Numbered from the stretch's first letter, positions 31,789 to 42,420 are shown. The stretch is 64,000 nt of DNA from Euborellia annulipes (GCA_023213315.1 JAKCPI010001735.1:1-64000); one strand, 5' to 3'. The notes: a model not told the origin generated them from the sequence alone. A program made the numbers and translations.

Positions 31789-31850
31789 ATTCAATTGAAA
31801 CCCCTGGGACGGGATGCGAACACTTTGGAATCAGAACCCAATTTGTTGAG
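31789..31850 (-). mobile_element. SINE S2 fragment
   Basis: CAATTCAATTGAAAC, GGGACGGGATGCGAACAC match the B-box side of S2 in reverse. Immediately adjacent to the S1 head. Confidence 0.45.
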
Positions 31851-32267
31851 AATAGTCTTTTGTCACTTTAGAATTTAATCTCATTTTTTTTTTTGCTTTA
31901 TTTTTCTTTTAATAGTTGATTTTACGAGAAATAAATGAACTTTCCAAGGCAAGTTGTCTTCTGGGATTTAATACTCTATCCACTCCACTCCACACACACA
32001 CATCCAACGCCACAACTTTCCAAGTGGTCAAGTTCATAAGCCCATATGTCTCACATTCATTACTTAGATCTACTAAGCTGGACCCTCTTACAATCTGTGT
32101 CTGTGTGTAGAAATGTTTTCTCTGATATTCCGTTGACGAAATACACCATTCGAGAACATTCGCCACCTGACCACCCTTGAAGAATAATAATATGAATTTC
32201 TCCAAAAAAATATTTTTATGTACCTTCAAAAAGAAATGTTAAATGAAAAAAGGAAAAATTCCTTATC
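31851..32267. other. No gene seen
   Basis: Overlapping frames on both strands (31909-32229) have fairly mixed amino-acid composition but no recognisable domain. An acceptor-like TTTTCTTTTAATAG lies near 31901-31914. I see no matching donor and leave it unassigned. Confidence 0.3.
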
Positions 32268-32275
32268 CTCTAGAA

Positions 32276-32557
32276 CAGTGTTTTTTAAACTTTTTGAAGT
32301 CGGGGCCCCGTTGGAACCCAAGTCAATATCTCACGGCCCCCCTATTTTTTTTTTAATTCAGATTGATGAAAAAACTATTTATAATTTTGAATTTGCAAAT
32401 ATATTATCGCTTCAATATTATTGAAATTTTATAATTAAAATTCAAGTATTTACACTTATTTAACAATAATTTGTAACATTTGAACTCTTTGTGACCCCCC
32501 TGCCGATAATCCATGGCCCCCTAGGGAGCCGCAGGCCCACTACTTTAAGAATTTCTG
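32276..32557. mobile_element. hAT-like MITE with perfect 8-bp target duplication
   Basis: Left end CAGTGTTTTTTAAACTTTTT, right end AAGAATTTCTG, with the GGGGCCCCGTTGG and GGCCCCCTAGGGAGCCGCAG blocks typical of this widespread class of hAT-derived short elements. The flanking repeat is CTCTAGAA (32268-32275 and 32558-32565). It is 282 bp and non-coding. Confidence 0.85.
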
Positions 32558-32565
32558 CTCTAGAA

Positions 32566-33440
32566 CACTATTTTTATTAAAAATATTGGATTTTTTTAGT
32601 AAAATAAGCCACAATCACTATCGTAGCCAGAAAATTTTTTCGAAGGGGAGTGGGGGGTTCGGATATAATCTTCATCCCTAAATGAATAAATTATAAAGAA
32701 TATAAAATATTTTATAAATCTATTTAAAATTTTTTAACACCATGTCTCTATATATTTCTCTTATTCTAATTTTTTGGGAGAGGGTGGAATTAGTCTTCGA
32801 TACACCCAATGGCTAAGGTCCCTGGTCATAATCACAAGTTTTAGCGCTAATTGAAAGAGAATGATTGAGTGTTTTATTTTTATTTTATCCGCCTTTACCT
32901 TTAAAGAAAAAGAAAATATATACGAAGACATAAAATTATGATTAGAAAAGTTGTAAATTTACTAGCCACCATTCGATTCGACAGTTTTAAGCCGGCAATC
33001 AAGATCGTAACGTGTTAGCTCAATAAATAACTGCAAGTGCGAAATGTCGACCAAGTTATTTGCCAAGTTTATATTCACCCTAGAAAGATAATATTTAATC
33101 GAATTACGTACTCATTCGCAACGGGTGGGCTCTGTCATAAATGTGAGGAGGGGGATGGGAAGGTGATGATTTATTTTCAAATAGTTTAAATAATTTTGCC
33201 ACTACATTCTTTTTATAACTTTATGAAAAGTGGCTCTCTGCCAAAATTTATCCACAAGTGCAATATGTATGGATAGCACTGTGAAGTCAATTAAAAAATT
33301 AACGAGATCTAATTTTCGATGGCTTAGGAATTAGGGGAAAATATATTTCTCACCCTGACACTTCGGTCTTTAGAGTCGGAACATCTTAAGAGTCAGTGTC
33401 AGGTAAATTTTTTTTTAACAGTGAATCGGGGATAAATCAT
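32566..33440. other. No gene or clear repeat
   Basis: AT-rich DNA with a short G-rich patch near 32645. Nothing supported. Confidence 0.4.
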
Positions 33441-33698
33441 TAATTGGACCGTTTATTTTGAAAGTGGTGTAAGTCCATTAAAAAAAAAAATGAGATATCA
33501 CATAATTTATGCTTAAATTAATGTGAATTTTCTATGTAAAACTAGCTAGTGGTAAATTTCTTTAAAAATTCCCATGTTTTGTACAATTGAAAATTGGTCG
33601 GTAAATAGATTCTTTAATAAACAGGTATGTTAACCTTTCATTTTCTCGAAACAATAGAAAATGAACTTACACCACTTTCAAAATAAAAGGTCCAATTA
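33441..33698. mobile_element. MITE with about 40-bp inverted ends
   Basis: TAATTGGACCGTTTATTTTG and AAAGTGGTGTAAGTCCATT on the left pair with AATGAACTTACACCACTTT and CAAAATAAAAGGTCCAATTA on the right, with few mismatches. Both borders are TA, which fits a Tc1/mariner-type duplication, but the superfamily is not certain. No ORF. Confidence 0.7.
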
Positions 33699-34278
33699 TG
33701 TGCCAACTATACAGACCGATTCCAGTTATTCCTAATTGAACTTTTGGAAATAATCTTTAACATGACGCTTAAAAAAAAAAAAATATTTCTCTCTTGAGGG
33801 GAGAAAAATGTCCTTAAAAATAATAACATCAACAAAATAAGTATCTTATTTAATTAATATAAAACGATAAGATGAAAAAAAGTTTGAAGAAATTGAGTAA
33901 TATGGGATCAAGGAAAAGTTTTTTAAAGAAAAAGAGAAATTCCTCCCAACTTGGAAATGGATGGATAGATAGATGGAAGAAACACTATAAAATAATTAAT
34001 TAAAAGAAAAAATAAAGTTAAGAGTGAAATGTCAGGGAGAAGAAATATATTGATGATTTGTCAAAGTACAGTAATCAAGCTATCACACGCTTTTTAAATT
34101 TTAAGCGTGAAAATCTGCTTTCAAAAAAAAAAAAAAAAAAAAAAACCTAATTCGAAACTTCACATTTTGAAAAACTGGGTGTTGAAAAAATAAGAAAATT
34201 GTTTCATTCTACAATATAAGGTTAATTTTTACAAAACGCAGATTATAGATGTGATGTTGTAATAAGAGGGTAGAAAAT
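33699..34278. other. No gene; poly-A tract
   Basis: AT-rich DNA with an A run at about 34122-34144. No feature beyond that. Confidence 0.4.
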
Positions 34279-34791
34279 AAGAGATGCAGCTAAGATATTT
34301 TTTTTTCTTTATTTATTTAATCCGCAAGGCTGACGTTTCGGTTCCGTGTTTGAACCATCTTCAGAGCTGGCGAAAAGTCATAATGAAAGTGTCATAGTGG
34401 ATTTTTTACATTGTTGAACCAAACTCTTATATAATAAATTTTACACATATTTTTTATACTAACTATTCACTTTTATAAAAGTTTTTTTGTAATATGTATT
34501 TTGTAAGAGGAATTGTAAAAAGTGTGGCCGGAATGACCAAGGTCAAAGGCCGAAAAATAAAGGGGAAAAAAACAAATTTTACACAGTATGTGATGACCAG
34601 ACACAAAAAAAATTTCGTCATCGCATAATGTGTATATATTTATTATATAAGAATTTGGTTCAACACTGTTTAATATCCACTATAACACTTTCATAATGAC
34701 TTTTCGCAGGCTCTGAAGATGGTTCAAACTCGGAACCCGAACGTCAACCGTGCAGATTAAATAAATAAAGAAAAAAACCTTAGCTGCTCTT
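34279..34791. mobile_element. Inverted-repeat element with hammerhead-like motifs, about 155-bp arms
   Basis: The left arm (34279-34440) reads GATGCAGCTAAG, TTTATTTATTTAATCCGC, the motif, GGCGAAAAGTCATAATGAAA and GTTGAACCAAACTCTTATAT. The right arm (34636-34791) mirrors every block. On the minus strand at 34329-34367: GCT (stem I), CTGAAGA, extra T, GGTTC-loop-GAACC (5-bp stem II), GAA, ACGT, C, AGC (stem I). The plus-strand copy at 34710-34746 keeps CTGAAGA and stem II, but GAA is changed (CCCGAACGTC), so it should be inactive. The centre contains no ORF. Confidence 0.65.
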
Positions 34792-35159
34792 ATTAATATA
34801 ACATTAACTTACTAGCTACAAATTTTAGTTACTGGTAAGTTATCAGAAATTATAGGATAAATTTTGAAAATATTCTAGTAAAAGTTGAATATAATATATC
34901 ATTAAGCATAAACTAAAAATTACGGAGTATAAAGTAGGCGCGGGGATTGTTAAGTCGAAGGGCCTTGAGGGTACTATTTTGTATAAGCCTGATGATATCT
35001 CGTCGCAATGCAGAGGCATTTTATCCTTGTGGGGCTTTACTTTTGAATTTCCAACTCTGATAAGATCAGGCTTTAACCCCCTGGGAGGTTTCATCGTATG
35101 TCTTTTATTTATATTCTTTGTTAAAATATTTTTTTATTTAACTTGTATAATTTAATATT
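34792..35159. other. No gene or clear repeat
   Basis: AT-rich DNA. An 83-codon minus-strand frame shows no recognisable feature. Confidence 0.35.
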
Positions 35160-35313
35160 TAAAATTCTGGTATGACTAGTAGTCGCAAAGCACACAACTT
35201 TCTCTTATCTTCGGTAATCGGAAGTTGTGTACTGTGCTTGTCACGCCAGATTTTTTGTGTCGAGATATATTTGGTTTTCCATAGCCCCTTAGTTCCAAAC
35301 TTGCGTTTTAAAT
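35160..35313 (+). mobile_element. HP A-end fragment, sub-family with CCTTAGTT extension
   Basis: A hairpin (35166-35252) followed by TTTTTTGTGTCGAGATATAT, then CCCCTTAGTTCCAAACTTGC and TTTTAAATG instead of the usual body. The fragment at 47645-47798 has the same extension, so this is a distinct sub-family or a shared deletion. Confidence 0.7.
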
Positions 35314-36037
35314 GGGCTGGAGAACCTGCGTTCCAGCTATGATTATGAAGGTTGTTACATCTGTGACAATCTCAATTGAATAGAGGGGGAGGGGGCACAA
35401 AATGAGTGGCCGAAACGTTGTAATTTTTACAAATAAACCACAGTTAAACCGAAAATCAAATTCTACTAATGTTAACAATTGTGAAAGCCTAAACTCCAAA
35501 ATATTTAAAAAATTAATTTAATTAATTCTTTTGATTTCCTGGTTAATAAAAAAATATTTAATTGATATTTACTTCAAAATTAATCTTTATCAAATCTTAT
35601 TGTTATAGGTAGGCCCTACAGTATTTTATATAAAACCTAAAATAGTTCAAATTTAAACAGATCAAAAGATCAAACATTTCTGATCTATCATTAAAAGAAG
35701 AATATAATCCTTTTCAAAACCTAGTTTATATACTGTATATTCAGCAAACAATTCAGAGACAAAAAAAAAACGCAATAATACACACCTCGTGTATTAAGTA
35801 AAGTAAATAAAAAAAAATATAACAAACAAGAAAATACACAATGTTGTATTAATTACTCTTTTGGGATATCTAGGGAACAAAAAGAGAACTCTCTTAGTTA
35901 GTTGTCATGTTTTTACCACACCAAACAATCCCTCTCTCTATCTCTTGTAATTTATTTTTGTGTTGCTTTCAAATTACATGAAAAACTATTCTATTTATTA
36001 AACAACGCTGTCGAAAAAATTAAATTTATAGAATATA
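35314..36037. other. No gene or clear repeat
   Basis: AT-rich DNA. GGCCGAAACGTTG near 35409 resembles the 3' side of the hammerhead-like motif but has no CTGANGA partner. Confidence 0.35.
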
Positions 36038-36039
36038 AT

Positions 36040-36110
36040 TTTTACTTTCTCTTACCTATATATGTAATATATAGAGTGAAAATATTTGAATTTAGTATAA
36101 TATATAGAGT
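36040..36110 (-). mobile_element. HP B-hairpin fragment
   Basis: TTTTTACTTTCTCTTACC, TATGTAATATATAGAG, then a partial second ATATATAGAGTG. No body. Confidence 0.55.
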
Positions 36111-36232
36111 GGGAAAGAGCATATTTTCTTTGTGATAAATTAGTAAATATCTTAGAAAATACTTGACTTCTATTAACAAAAACAAATGAATATAGGCAGC
36201 CAGCGTGAAATAAAAAATCTAAGCAACATTAA

Positions 36233-36280
36233 AAATTGAAGATGGGAGCGATGCGTCCCTGAAACGTCGACGATATTTAA
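36233..36280 (+). ncRNA. Hammerhead-like motif, decayed 5' core
   Basis: TTGAAGA (for CTGANGA), extra T, GGGA-loop-TCCC (stem II), T, GAA, ACGT, C, GACG. The downstream AATATTTAAAAAGG-type tail resembles the sequence after the motifs at 34279-34791 and 39303-40118. The 5' core is altered, so this copy is probably inactive. Confidence 0.45.
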
Positions 36281-36589
36281 AAAGGTTTTTTATTCCATGC
36301 TGAGTCATATAACTTTATTAGAAAATATTTTGGCGAACCTGACATTGAGCTCTTATGATTAATGATGATTGTAATCAAATTGGGTTAATTCAATGATTTT
36401 TTAATAATTTTTATATTATTTAAATATTTTTATTTGTAAATTGTATTTTAATATACTATATGGATATTTTCTACCTTTGTTTTACTTAGGCCTGCCTAGA
36501 TATCTTTTTTTTATTGGTAATTTGTATTTTTATAGCATCTGTATTTTCTACTTTTGTTTATTTTATGTCAGTTTACCTATGTACCATCA

Positions 36590-36969
36590 ACAGCATATGT
36601 ATCGAGCATGGTCAATGCTCCGCCGAATCAAATTATCCCACCCAATGCAACATATACACGGAACACAAGAGAGGAATCCTCACAGCATCCCGTTGCTGTT
36701 CAGATCACGACTAACAGAACTACTCAATTCCAATTTTTCTTTGTCCCTATGACCTCCCGTGATTGGAACAAGCTCCCTGCGTCTAACTTCCCCAAAACCT
36801 ACAATCTTCAGACTTTCAAATCTAATCTCAACAGGCATCTTCTCAATTCCCGCAGTTGAGTTCCCCTTTTATGCTTCTCCTTTATTTATTTGTTTTTTTA
36901 ACTATATTCTTCCTGGCTGCATGTGACCACTGGACTTCGGACCTTATGCACCCATTCCAAAAAAAAAAG
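36590..36969 (+). pseudogene. LINE 3' end: reverse transcriptase C-terminus and 3' tail
   Basis: The frame ending at the stop codon 36857-36859 carries the C-terminal signature of many non-LTR retrotransposon ORF2 proteins. This is an aromatic-rich F-F-V-P stretch, then a W-N-K-L-P block, then a F-K-S-N-L-N-R-H-L block. About 110 bp of 3' UTR follow and end in an A run (36959-36968). Everything upstream (endonuclease, RT fingers and palm) is absent, so the copy is 5'-truncated. Clade (CR1, L2 or Jockey-like) cannot be set from this piece. Confidence 0.72.
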
Positions 36970-36970
36970 A

Positions 36971-37193
36971 ACAGGATTTAGGAAACCCAAATGGTACACG
37001 TCTGTATTGGGCAGAACCTTGTAAAAACAAATTTTTCACAATTTTTTTTTTTAATTCTATTTTCAAGTTATATCAAAATAAAAATTATCCCAAGTCTTAT
37101 CAGAAAAAAATAACTTAATTTCGTTTTCGAATGAATTTCGTATGACTGACTGCCCAATATACTCATGAGCCATTTGGGTTGTCTAAATCCTGT
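36971..37193. mobile_element. MITE with about 45-bp inverted ends
   Basis: ACAGGATTTAGGAAACCCAA, ATGG and TATTGGGCAG on the left pair with CTGCCCAATAT and CCATTTGGGTTGTCTAAATC-CTGT on the right. It starts 2 bp after the LINE poly-A. Related single ends occur near 7387 and 61005-61035. The centre is T-rich and non-coding. Confidence 0.65.
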
Positions 37194-37224
37194 GTGTTAG
37201 TCTAAATACATAATGTCGATGGTA

Positions 37225-37445
37225 CAGTGAGCGCCACAATTAAGTCCCCACTTGATATAAAGCTAAGTATATGGTGTAAAGTGAAATAAATAATTTTAAT
37301 GACCGAAAAGGTAAAACGTAAGATCTGGTACAGATGATTTTATTTTACCTTTTAAAATTTAAAATTATTTCACCATTTACCATATTCTATACCATATACT
37401 TAAGGCTAAAGCTATCAAGTGGGGACTTAATTGTTGCTTTCACTG
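37225..37445. mobile_element. Mariner-like MITE, intact
   Basis: Ends CAGTGAGCGCCACAATTAAG-TCCCCACTTG and CAAGTGGGGACTTAATTG-TTGCTTTCACTG are imperfect inverted repeats of about 30 bp. TA occurs at both borders (37223-37224 and 37446-37447), the Tc1/mariner target duplication. Sub-terminal blocks AGTATATGGT and TAATTTTAATGACCGAAAAG also mirror. It is 221 bp and non-coding. Confidence 0.85.
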
Positions 37446-37529
37446 TACATGTTTATTTGTTTAATAACTATTATTATTGCAAAGGAAAATGTTACTAAAC
37501 CAAAAAACAATTATAGTTTTTTTTTTTAG

Positions 37530-37744
37530 AGAAGATTGGGGCTAATTTGAATCTGGAACAAAAATTTTTACCCAAAAATCATGATTACCCTCCATTGCCT
37601 GAATGCGCCACTGTCCCTCCCCCTTACACCAACAATTTCTGTCACCGCCGCTGTAGTCAAAGATATTCGCCCTATGAAACAATTAAAAAGAAAAATTTAT
37701 CTTTCATAAAAATGAAGACACTTCTATTTGATGAATTATTTTAG
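37530..37744 (+). CDS. Possible terminal coding exon
   Basis: A strong acceptor (12 T then AG, ending 37529) is followed by an open frame of 71 codons to a TAG at 37742-37744. The first two exon bases would complete a split codon. The frame reads K-I-G-A-N-L-N-L-E-Q-K-F-L-P-K and later has a Pro/Cys-rich section (P-L-P-E-C-A, then F-C-H-R-R-C-S-Q-R-Y). Positions 37590-37680 are clearly GC-richer than their surroundings. There is no donor before the stop. Family not recognised; a chance frame is possible. Confidence 0.3.
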
Positions 37745-38293
37745 GAAGAGACAATCATATTTTATTTCCCCTCTAAAGGATTTAACAAATAAACTCTATT
37801 TTTATTTTCGATTTGATGGTAAAGTGTGTGAGAGAGAAAAAAAATTAAAGTATGATATAGTAGTATTTATTAAGTAAATCGGATGGAAATACTATTGTTT
37901 CCGTTTCCGATTTTTCTATGTTATTTGTTTTCTATGTCAAATTTCATGCATTTGTCATTCGAGATGTTGACTAACATAAGAGATCAAATCGATTTATATC
38001 ACAACAACGTCGTGTAACATTTCACGCTCACTTCATATTTTTTTTTTTTTTTATTCGTGTTTTTTGTTGGCTGACCGAGAAAATATACAAATAACGCTGC
38101 TTTTTTCATATCCATTTTTCGCCTCACTCTCTTTTTTTTTATGACCTCAACGCAACCCTTCTTTATGAACAAAAGGGAGGGTGGGTGAGTACTTAACGTC
38201 ATCCGAAACATAACATATTAACCAAGTTTCTATTTTATATTTTGCGCCTCACTATTTTATCAATTTTTGTGAATAATTTAAATTTTATTTTGA
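37745..38293. other. No gene or clear repeat
   Basis: AT-rich DNA with T runs. Nothing supported. Confidence 0.4.
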
Positions 38294-38517
38294 AAAAATT
38301 TAATGTGACTGGTCGCACAGCACAAAACTTTCTCTTATCCTTCGGCAAGAGAAAGTTGTGTACTGTGCTTGTCACACCAAATTTTTTGTGTCGTCATATA
38401 TTTAGATTCCGACAGTACAGTACATTTGAATTCAAGATGTAAAATTTATAAACAAGGGAAAATAATTATACTTCGTTACCATGGCAACCATTTCTCCTAT
38501 TCTTCCTATGAAATATT
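38294..38517 (+). mobile_element. HP element, A end and proximal body only
   Basis: A hairpin (AATGTGACTGGTCGCACAGC ... GTGCTTGTCACACC) with a shortened tip, then TTTAGATTCCGACAG, AATTCAAGATGTAAAATTTA and TTACCATGGCAACCATTTC. It ends near CCTATGAAATA. Confidence 0.75.
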
Positions 38518-39284
38518 ATTACAGAATCACTAGGCTATAAATTTTAAAGAATAACTTCCTAAAAAAATAGTTCTTAATTATTTTAATCTATAACTTAGCA
38601 CGAATTATTAGAGAAAAAAAAGAACTAAGCTTAATATAATTTACGTCTTATCAAGATATATTTTTTAATATAATTTACTTTCCAAAGACATTAAGACGGA
38701 GAGAAAGAAGAAATTTTTTCTATATTAAAAAAACGAGATCATTATTTTTTTTATTTGAATCTCCTCTCCATCTTTTTTTAATGGTTAAATGACAAGAGAA
38801 GTTTGGAAGGGAAGAAAAAACTCACCTAATCTTTCTCATATAAGTTTAAAAAAAATGAATTTATTATCAAATGAAAGCCCCTTTAAGTATATAGTATTCA
38901 TTTGAAATAAATTTTAAAAAATTTGTTTTTTATTAAATAAATTAAGACCCCGATTGGCCTAAGGAATATTGATCAGATGTTCCTCTTTTTTGGAGGCTGA
39001 ATTGGCCTTTGGACCCAATCACGTCTTATTAGATCAGAGGCAATTTCGCTGACAAAAAAAAAAAAAAAGATTGGAGGATGTCCAAGAAAAAAAAAGCTGA
39101 ACGTGGGTGCATTAGAAAACAAAAGGAAAAATGTAGGTTAAAGGGCCTTATTTGACTCGATTGATAATCTAATTTCAAAAAAAGCAGAGAATATAACATC
39201 ATCTGGAATGTTTAGATGCTTAGAAAAATATGGATTGCCCAGTGAAATACTGGAATAAGCCCTTACAACTGAAAAATTAAGCAA
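38518..39284. other. No gene or clear repeat
   Basis: AT-rich DNA with A/T runs. Nothing supported. Confidence 0.4.
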
Positions 39285-39302
39285 AACAAATAGATTATTT
39301 AA

Positions 39303-40118
39303 CTAGTGATGAGAATTGACTGTTGGGTATAGGGGACTTTGCATCCAAGGAATTAAATAAAAAACTTTTATTTAATTGTCAGCCGTCGACGTTTCAGTCG
39401 CAAATCACGACCTTCCTCAGGACGATTAATTGTTAGAATACAAGATTGACAGTATTATATTTAATTATCATTAGAAATTATACAATATTTATTTAATCTA
39501 TATGTATTAAGAGTGACTTGCTGCTGGCTTCTTACAATCAATGGTCCAATCTTGTATTCTACAATTAAACGTCCTGAGGAAGGTCGTGATTTGAAACCGA
39601 AACGTCGACTGTTAACAATTAAATTTTTATTTTATTTATTTATTTATATCCTTAAATGTGGTTGATTTAGTGGCTGTAGATATTGCAATGTTGGGTAGCG
39701 AGGATGCAGCCAAAGAGGTTTTGGACCAAAGAAAAACAACAATTCCAATTGAGACGTTTCGGCGAAAGTTTTATTTTGCTGAAGGACTGAAGATGGCAAA
39801 ATAAAACTTTCGCCGAAACGTCTCAATTGGAATTGTTGTTTTTTTTGGTCCAAAACCTCTTTGGCTGCATCCTCGCTACCCAACATTGCATTATCCTTAA
39901 ATGTGTTTACATTTATTGTAGGATAAAGACCAAAGTTGTGCAGTTATCCAATTATTTTTGGATACTGATATGGCCTGAAGACATAGATAATACAGTATTA
40001 TTATATGTATAGTTGGTTGGAGTTATAGTTATATTATGTTATATATTAATAAAGTTAAATTATTATAATTATTAAATAAAAGTTTTTTATTTAATTCCTT
40101 AGCTGCAAACTCTCCTAT
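39303..40118. mobile_element. Composite inverted-repeat element with hammerhead-like motifs and 18-bp flanking repeats
   Basis: An exact 18-bp direct repeat AACAAATAGATTATTTAA flanks it (39285-39302 and 40119-40136). The left end (GGGACTTTGCATCCAAGGAA, TTAAATAAAAAACTTTTATT) is mirrored at the right end (AATAAAAGTTTTTTATTTAA, TTCCTTAGCTGCAAACTC). Two hammerhead-like motifs face outward. The minus strand (39384-39424) reads CGTC, CTGAGGA, extra A, stem II, GAA, ACGT, C, GACG. The plus strand (39570-39610) reads CGTC, CTGAGGA, extra A, GGT-loop-ACC, GAA, ACGT, C, GACT. A younger palindromic element is inserted at 39661-39891. No ORF. Confidence 0.65.
39661..39891. mobile_element. Near-perfect palindrome with 14-bp target duplication
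   Basis: Arms of about 95 bp (39684-39779 and 39796-39890) differ by only a few bases. They start TGCAATGTTGGGTAGCG and include CCTCTTTGGCTGCATCCTCG on the complementary strand. The 16-bp centre TGAAGGACTGAAGATG begins a further hammerhead-like motif (CTGAAGA, T, GGC, GCC, GAA, ACGT, C; 39787-39822). TATCCTTAAATGTG is duplicated exactly at 39647-39660 and 39892-39905. It sits inside the element 39303-40118. Confidence 0.8.
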
Positions 40119-40136
40119 AACAAATAGATTATTTAA

Positions 40137-41246
40137 ATTTGTGAGGTGAGTATAGATAGAGAGCTGACGAGTCTCGAAATTGCCCCGAATGGTGACACGC
40201 CGTTCTGGCGCTATTAGAAAATGATCAACAAAGAATGAGATGATGAGAGCGCTTAAATTATTTATTTATTAGCTTAAAGAAATTAAATTAACCTATTTAT
40301 TTTTTTAAATTAAAATCCCTTTTTTCTTCTATTTAAAAAAAAGTAATGTAAGAACATAGCTAGAGATAGAATTTAATTAATTCATTAAATTATAGTTGAA
40401 TGAAGAGGAAGGAAGAGTTCTTCATTTGAGATGTTGTCATCCGTTTCTTTAAAGCTATTGTCAACTAGATTAATATTTAAATGTATTCCGGCAATTACAT
40501 ATATAAATATAAATACGTATCTTTTAATCTAGAGAATGTAAGTAAGTAATAATTTAACATTCTATTTGAATTTCTTCTTTGTTCAAAAAAATGTGACCCA
40601 TGAGAGAAGTGAAAAATTGCCTCTCTAAATAATTTCCAGAGAAAGGAAATTACGTTCCATCTTAATTTGTCCTGTTTTCTAAAAAGAAAAAAACTTACTT
40701 TTTAAAGGGCAATGACAGCGAAGATTAGGGGACGAAAAATTAAAATAAAAAATCTTATAACTATTACTACCAATTTTAGGTCTCAAATCATCTAGTATTT
40801 GACCTTAGTATTATTTAAAAAATTTTCATCTCCCTGAGAGGGTTCCTGTAAATTGAATCCTCCAACCGACCGACCCCCCCCCTCCCCGACAAAATTGCAA
40901 TCAATCCAACCCTGGTCAATGAATGAAAAATCATTTGAAAAAGTTGAAATTGAACAAATTTTGGAGGAATCCATGAGAGTTAATCATTTAAGTTGCCTAT
41001 GTTCCAGGCGAAAAAAAAAATGAAATAATTTAGAATATATTATTATAACATGTTATTATAGAAAAAACTTTCTATTGACTATTTTATTAATAGGCTATAT
41101 AGGCCTACAAGACGTTGTTAAAAATATAATTTCCATTTAATAAAAATGTGTTAATTCGTGATATTCCATGGAATAGAAAAGAAATATGTTAGAGCAAAGA
41201 ATTATTATTTTATCTTAGCTATATAATTAAAATTATGATGATGATG
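40137..41246. other. No gene; one poly-C stretch
   Basis: AT-rich DNA. TCCAACCGACCGACC and CTCCCCGACAAAATTGCAAT (about 40860-40902) recur in altered form near 44366-44560, so a diverged shared repeat is present. A TAGGCCTA octamer lies at 41100-41107. Confidence 0.35.
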
Positions 41247-41790
41247 CCAAAAATTCAATGTCAAAATTTTGATGGACAATACGAACTAGTGACAACAAAA
41301 AAGTGGGTCCCGCAATATGTCGTTCAGTAAACGAAATTTCTTAAGAACGAAATTAAACTACGTTATTTAAGTATGTTTCTTCCTGGCAAGCAACACGAGG
41401 TTTTTGAATAAAATTAGCATAAGAGTGATGTATTACTTTTTTTCTTAGAATCGGATCTATTAAAATTTAAGAATCGAGATGCTCTTTAAAATTTATATTC
41501 TCAGTTGAAATAAATATGGTCTGGGTCTATATGACATCTGATCTGCCCAAAAAGCCTGAATTAAAAAAAATCTATATCTCATTTTCTCGCAGGAATTATT
41601 TAAAGCCCACTTCACGCTTGTAGGCCACTACAATGGAAAGATAGGAGAATTATAAATTTTTCCTCTTGAATTTCGATGTACGACCAAATATATATGTCGA
41701 CATAAACATCTGTGGTTGTATAGCACATCATTCGCTTTCCAAATGTAAGGTAAGGGGTCGCTATGCCGTCAGTTACATCAGATATTTACT
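41247..41790 (-). mobile_element. HP element, ancient copy
   Basis: Recognisable blocks in the right order: GCCAAAAATTCAATGTCAAA, ATTTTGATGGA, AGATGCTCTTTAAAATTTAT, GCCCACTTCACGCTTGTAGG, ATATATGTCGACATAAACAT and a collapsed A end. The microsatellite is gone and similarity is much lower than in other copies. Confidence 0.55.
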
Positions 41791-42420
41791 TTTCTTGTTA
41801 TGGTGACGTTTTCTTTTGTATTTCAATCATCTTGAAGTAGAATATACGGGTTTTTACTCTAGTTCAAAATTGAATGTGTGTGTGAGCAAATAATAAAATA
41901 TTTTCTGAGTGGTTTGCTTGGCTGGAATGTCGTGGGCATCTTTTTCCATTCCCTTCTTGAAATCCAAATGTAATTCGAGATGTTCCCGAGGGATTCCGGA
42001 TGCAATTTATAATATTACTTGTTGAAAAAGTGATACTTTCCTACTCCTACTAGCAGAGTCTTCGTCTCGTCCAAATCTTTTTTTTTTTCGATAGACGAGA
42101 GAGAGAAGAAAATTCACTCTCTTATAAAGAGATTAGGAAGAAAGAGAGGGGAGGTGTTCAATTCTTAACTTAGATGAGTCAAATAACGAGATTTCAAATT
42201 TTCTCTCTCACTCTCTTGCTAGAATGGCTTCTAATTTCATTCTCATCATAATTATAATTGTGTGGGATCACATTATTATTTTTATCTTCAAAATAATACC
42301 AGTAAAGGTGGATAAAAACCTTATACATGATAATAAATAACGATATCCTTTTCAACTTAAAAAAATAAATGAAAGGCAAATGCTACAAATAATTTGATAA
42401 TTATTGTATTATTACAATAT
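41791..42420. other. No gene or clear repeat
   Basis: AT-rich DNA. Nothing supported. Confidence 0.4.

Noticed and set aside
31909..32229. 106-codon minus-strand frame, the longest in the window
   Set aside because: Composition is mixed but I see no motif, and an overlapping frame on the other strand is equally good. No matching splice pair.
35401..35440. Another hammerhead-like motif (GGCCGAAACGTTG)
   Set aside because: Only the 3' part is present; no CTGANGA or stem II partner lies upstream within 60 bp.
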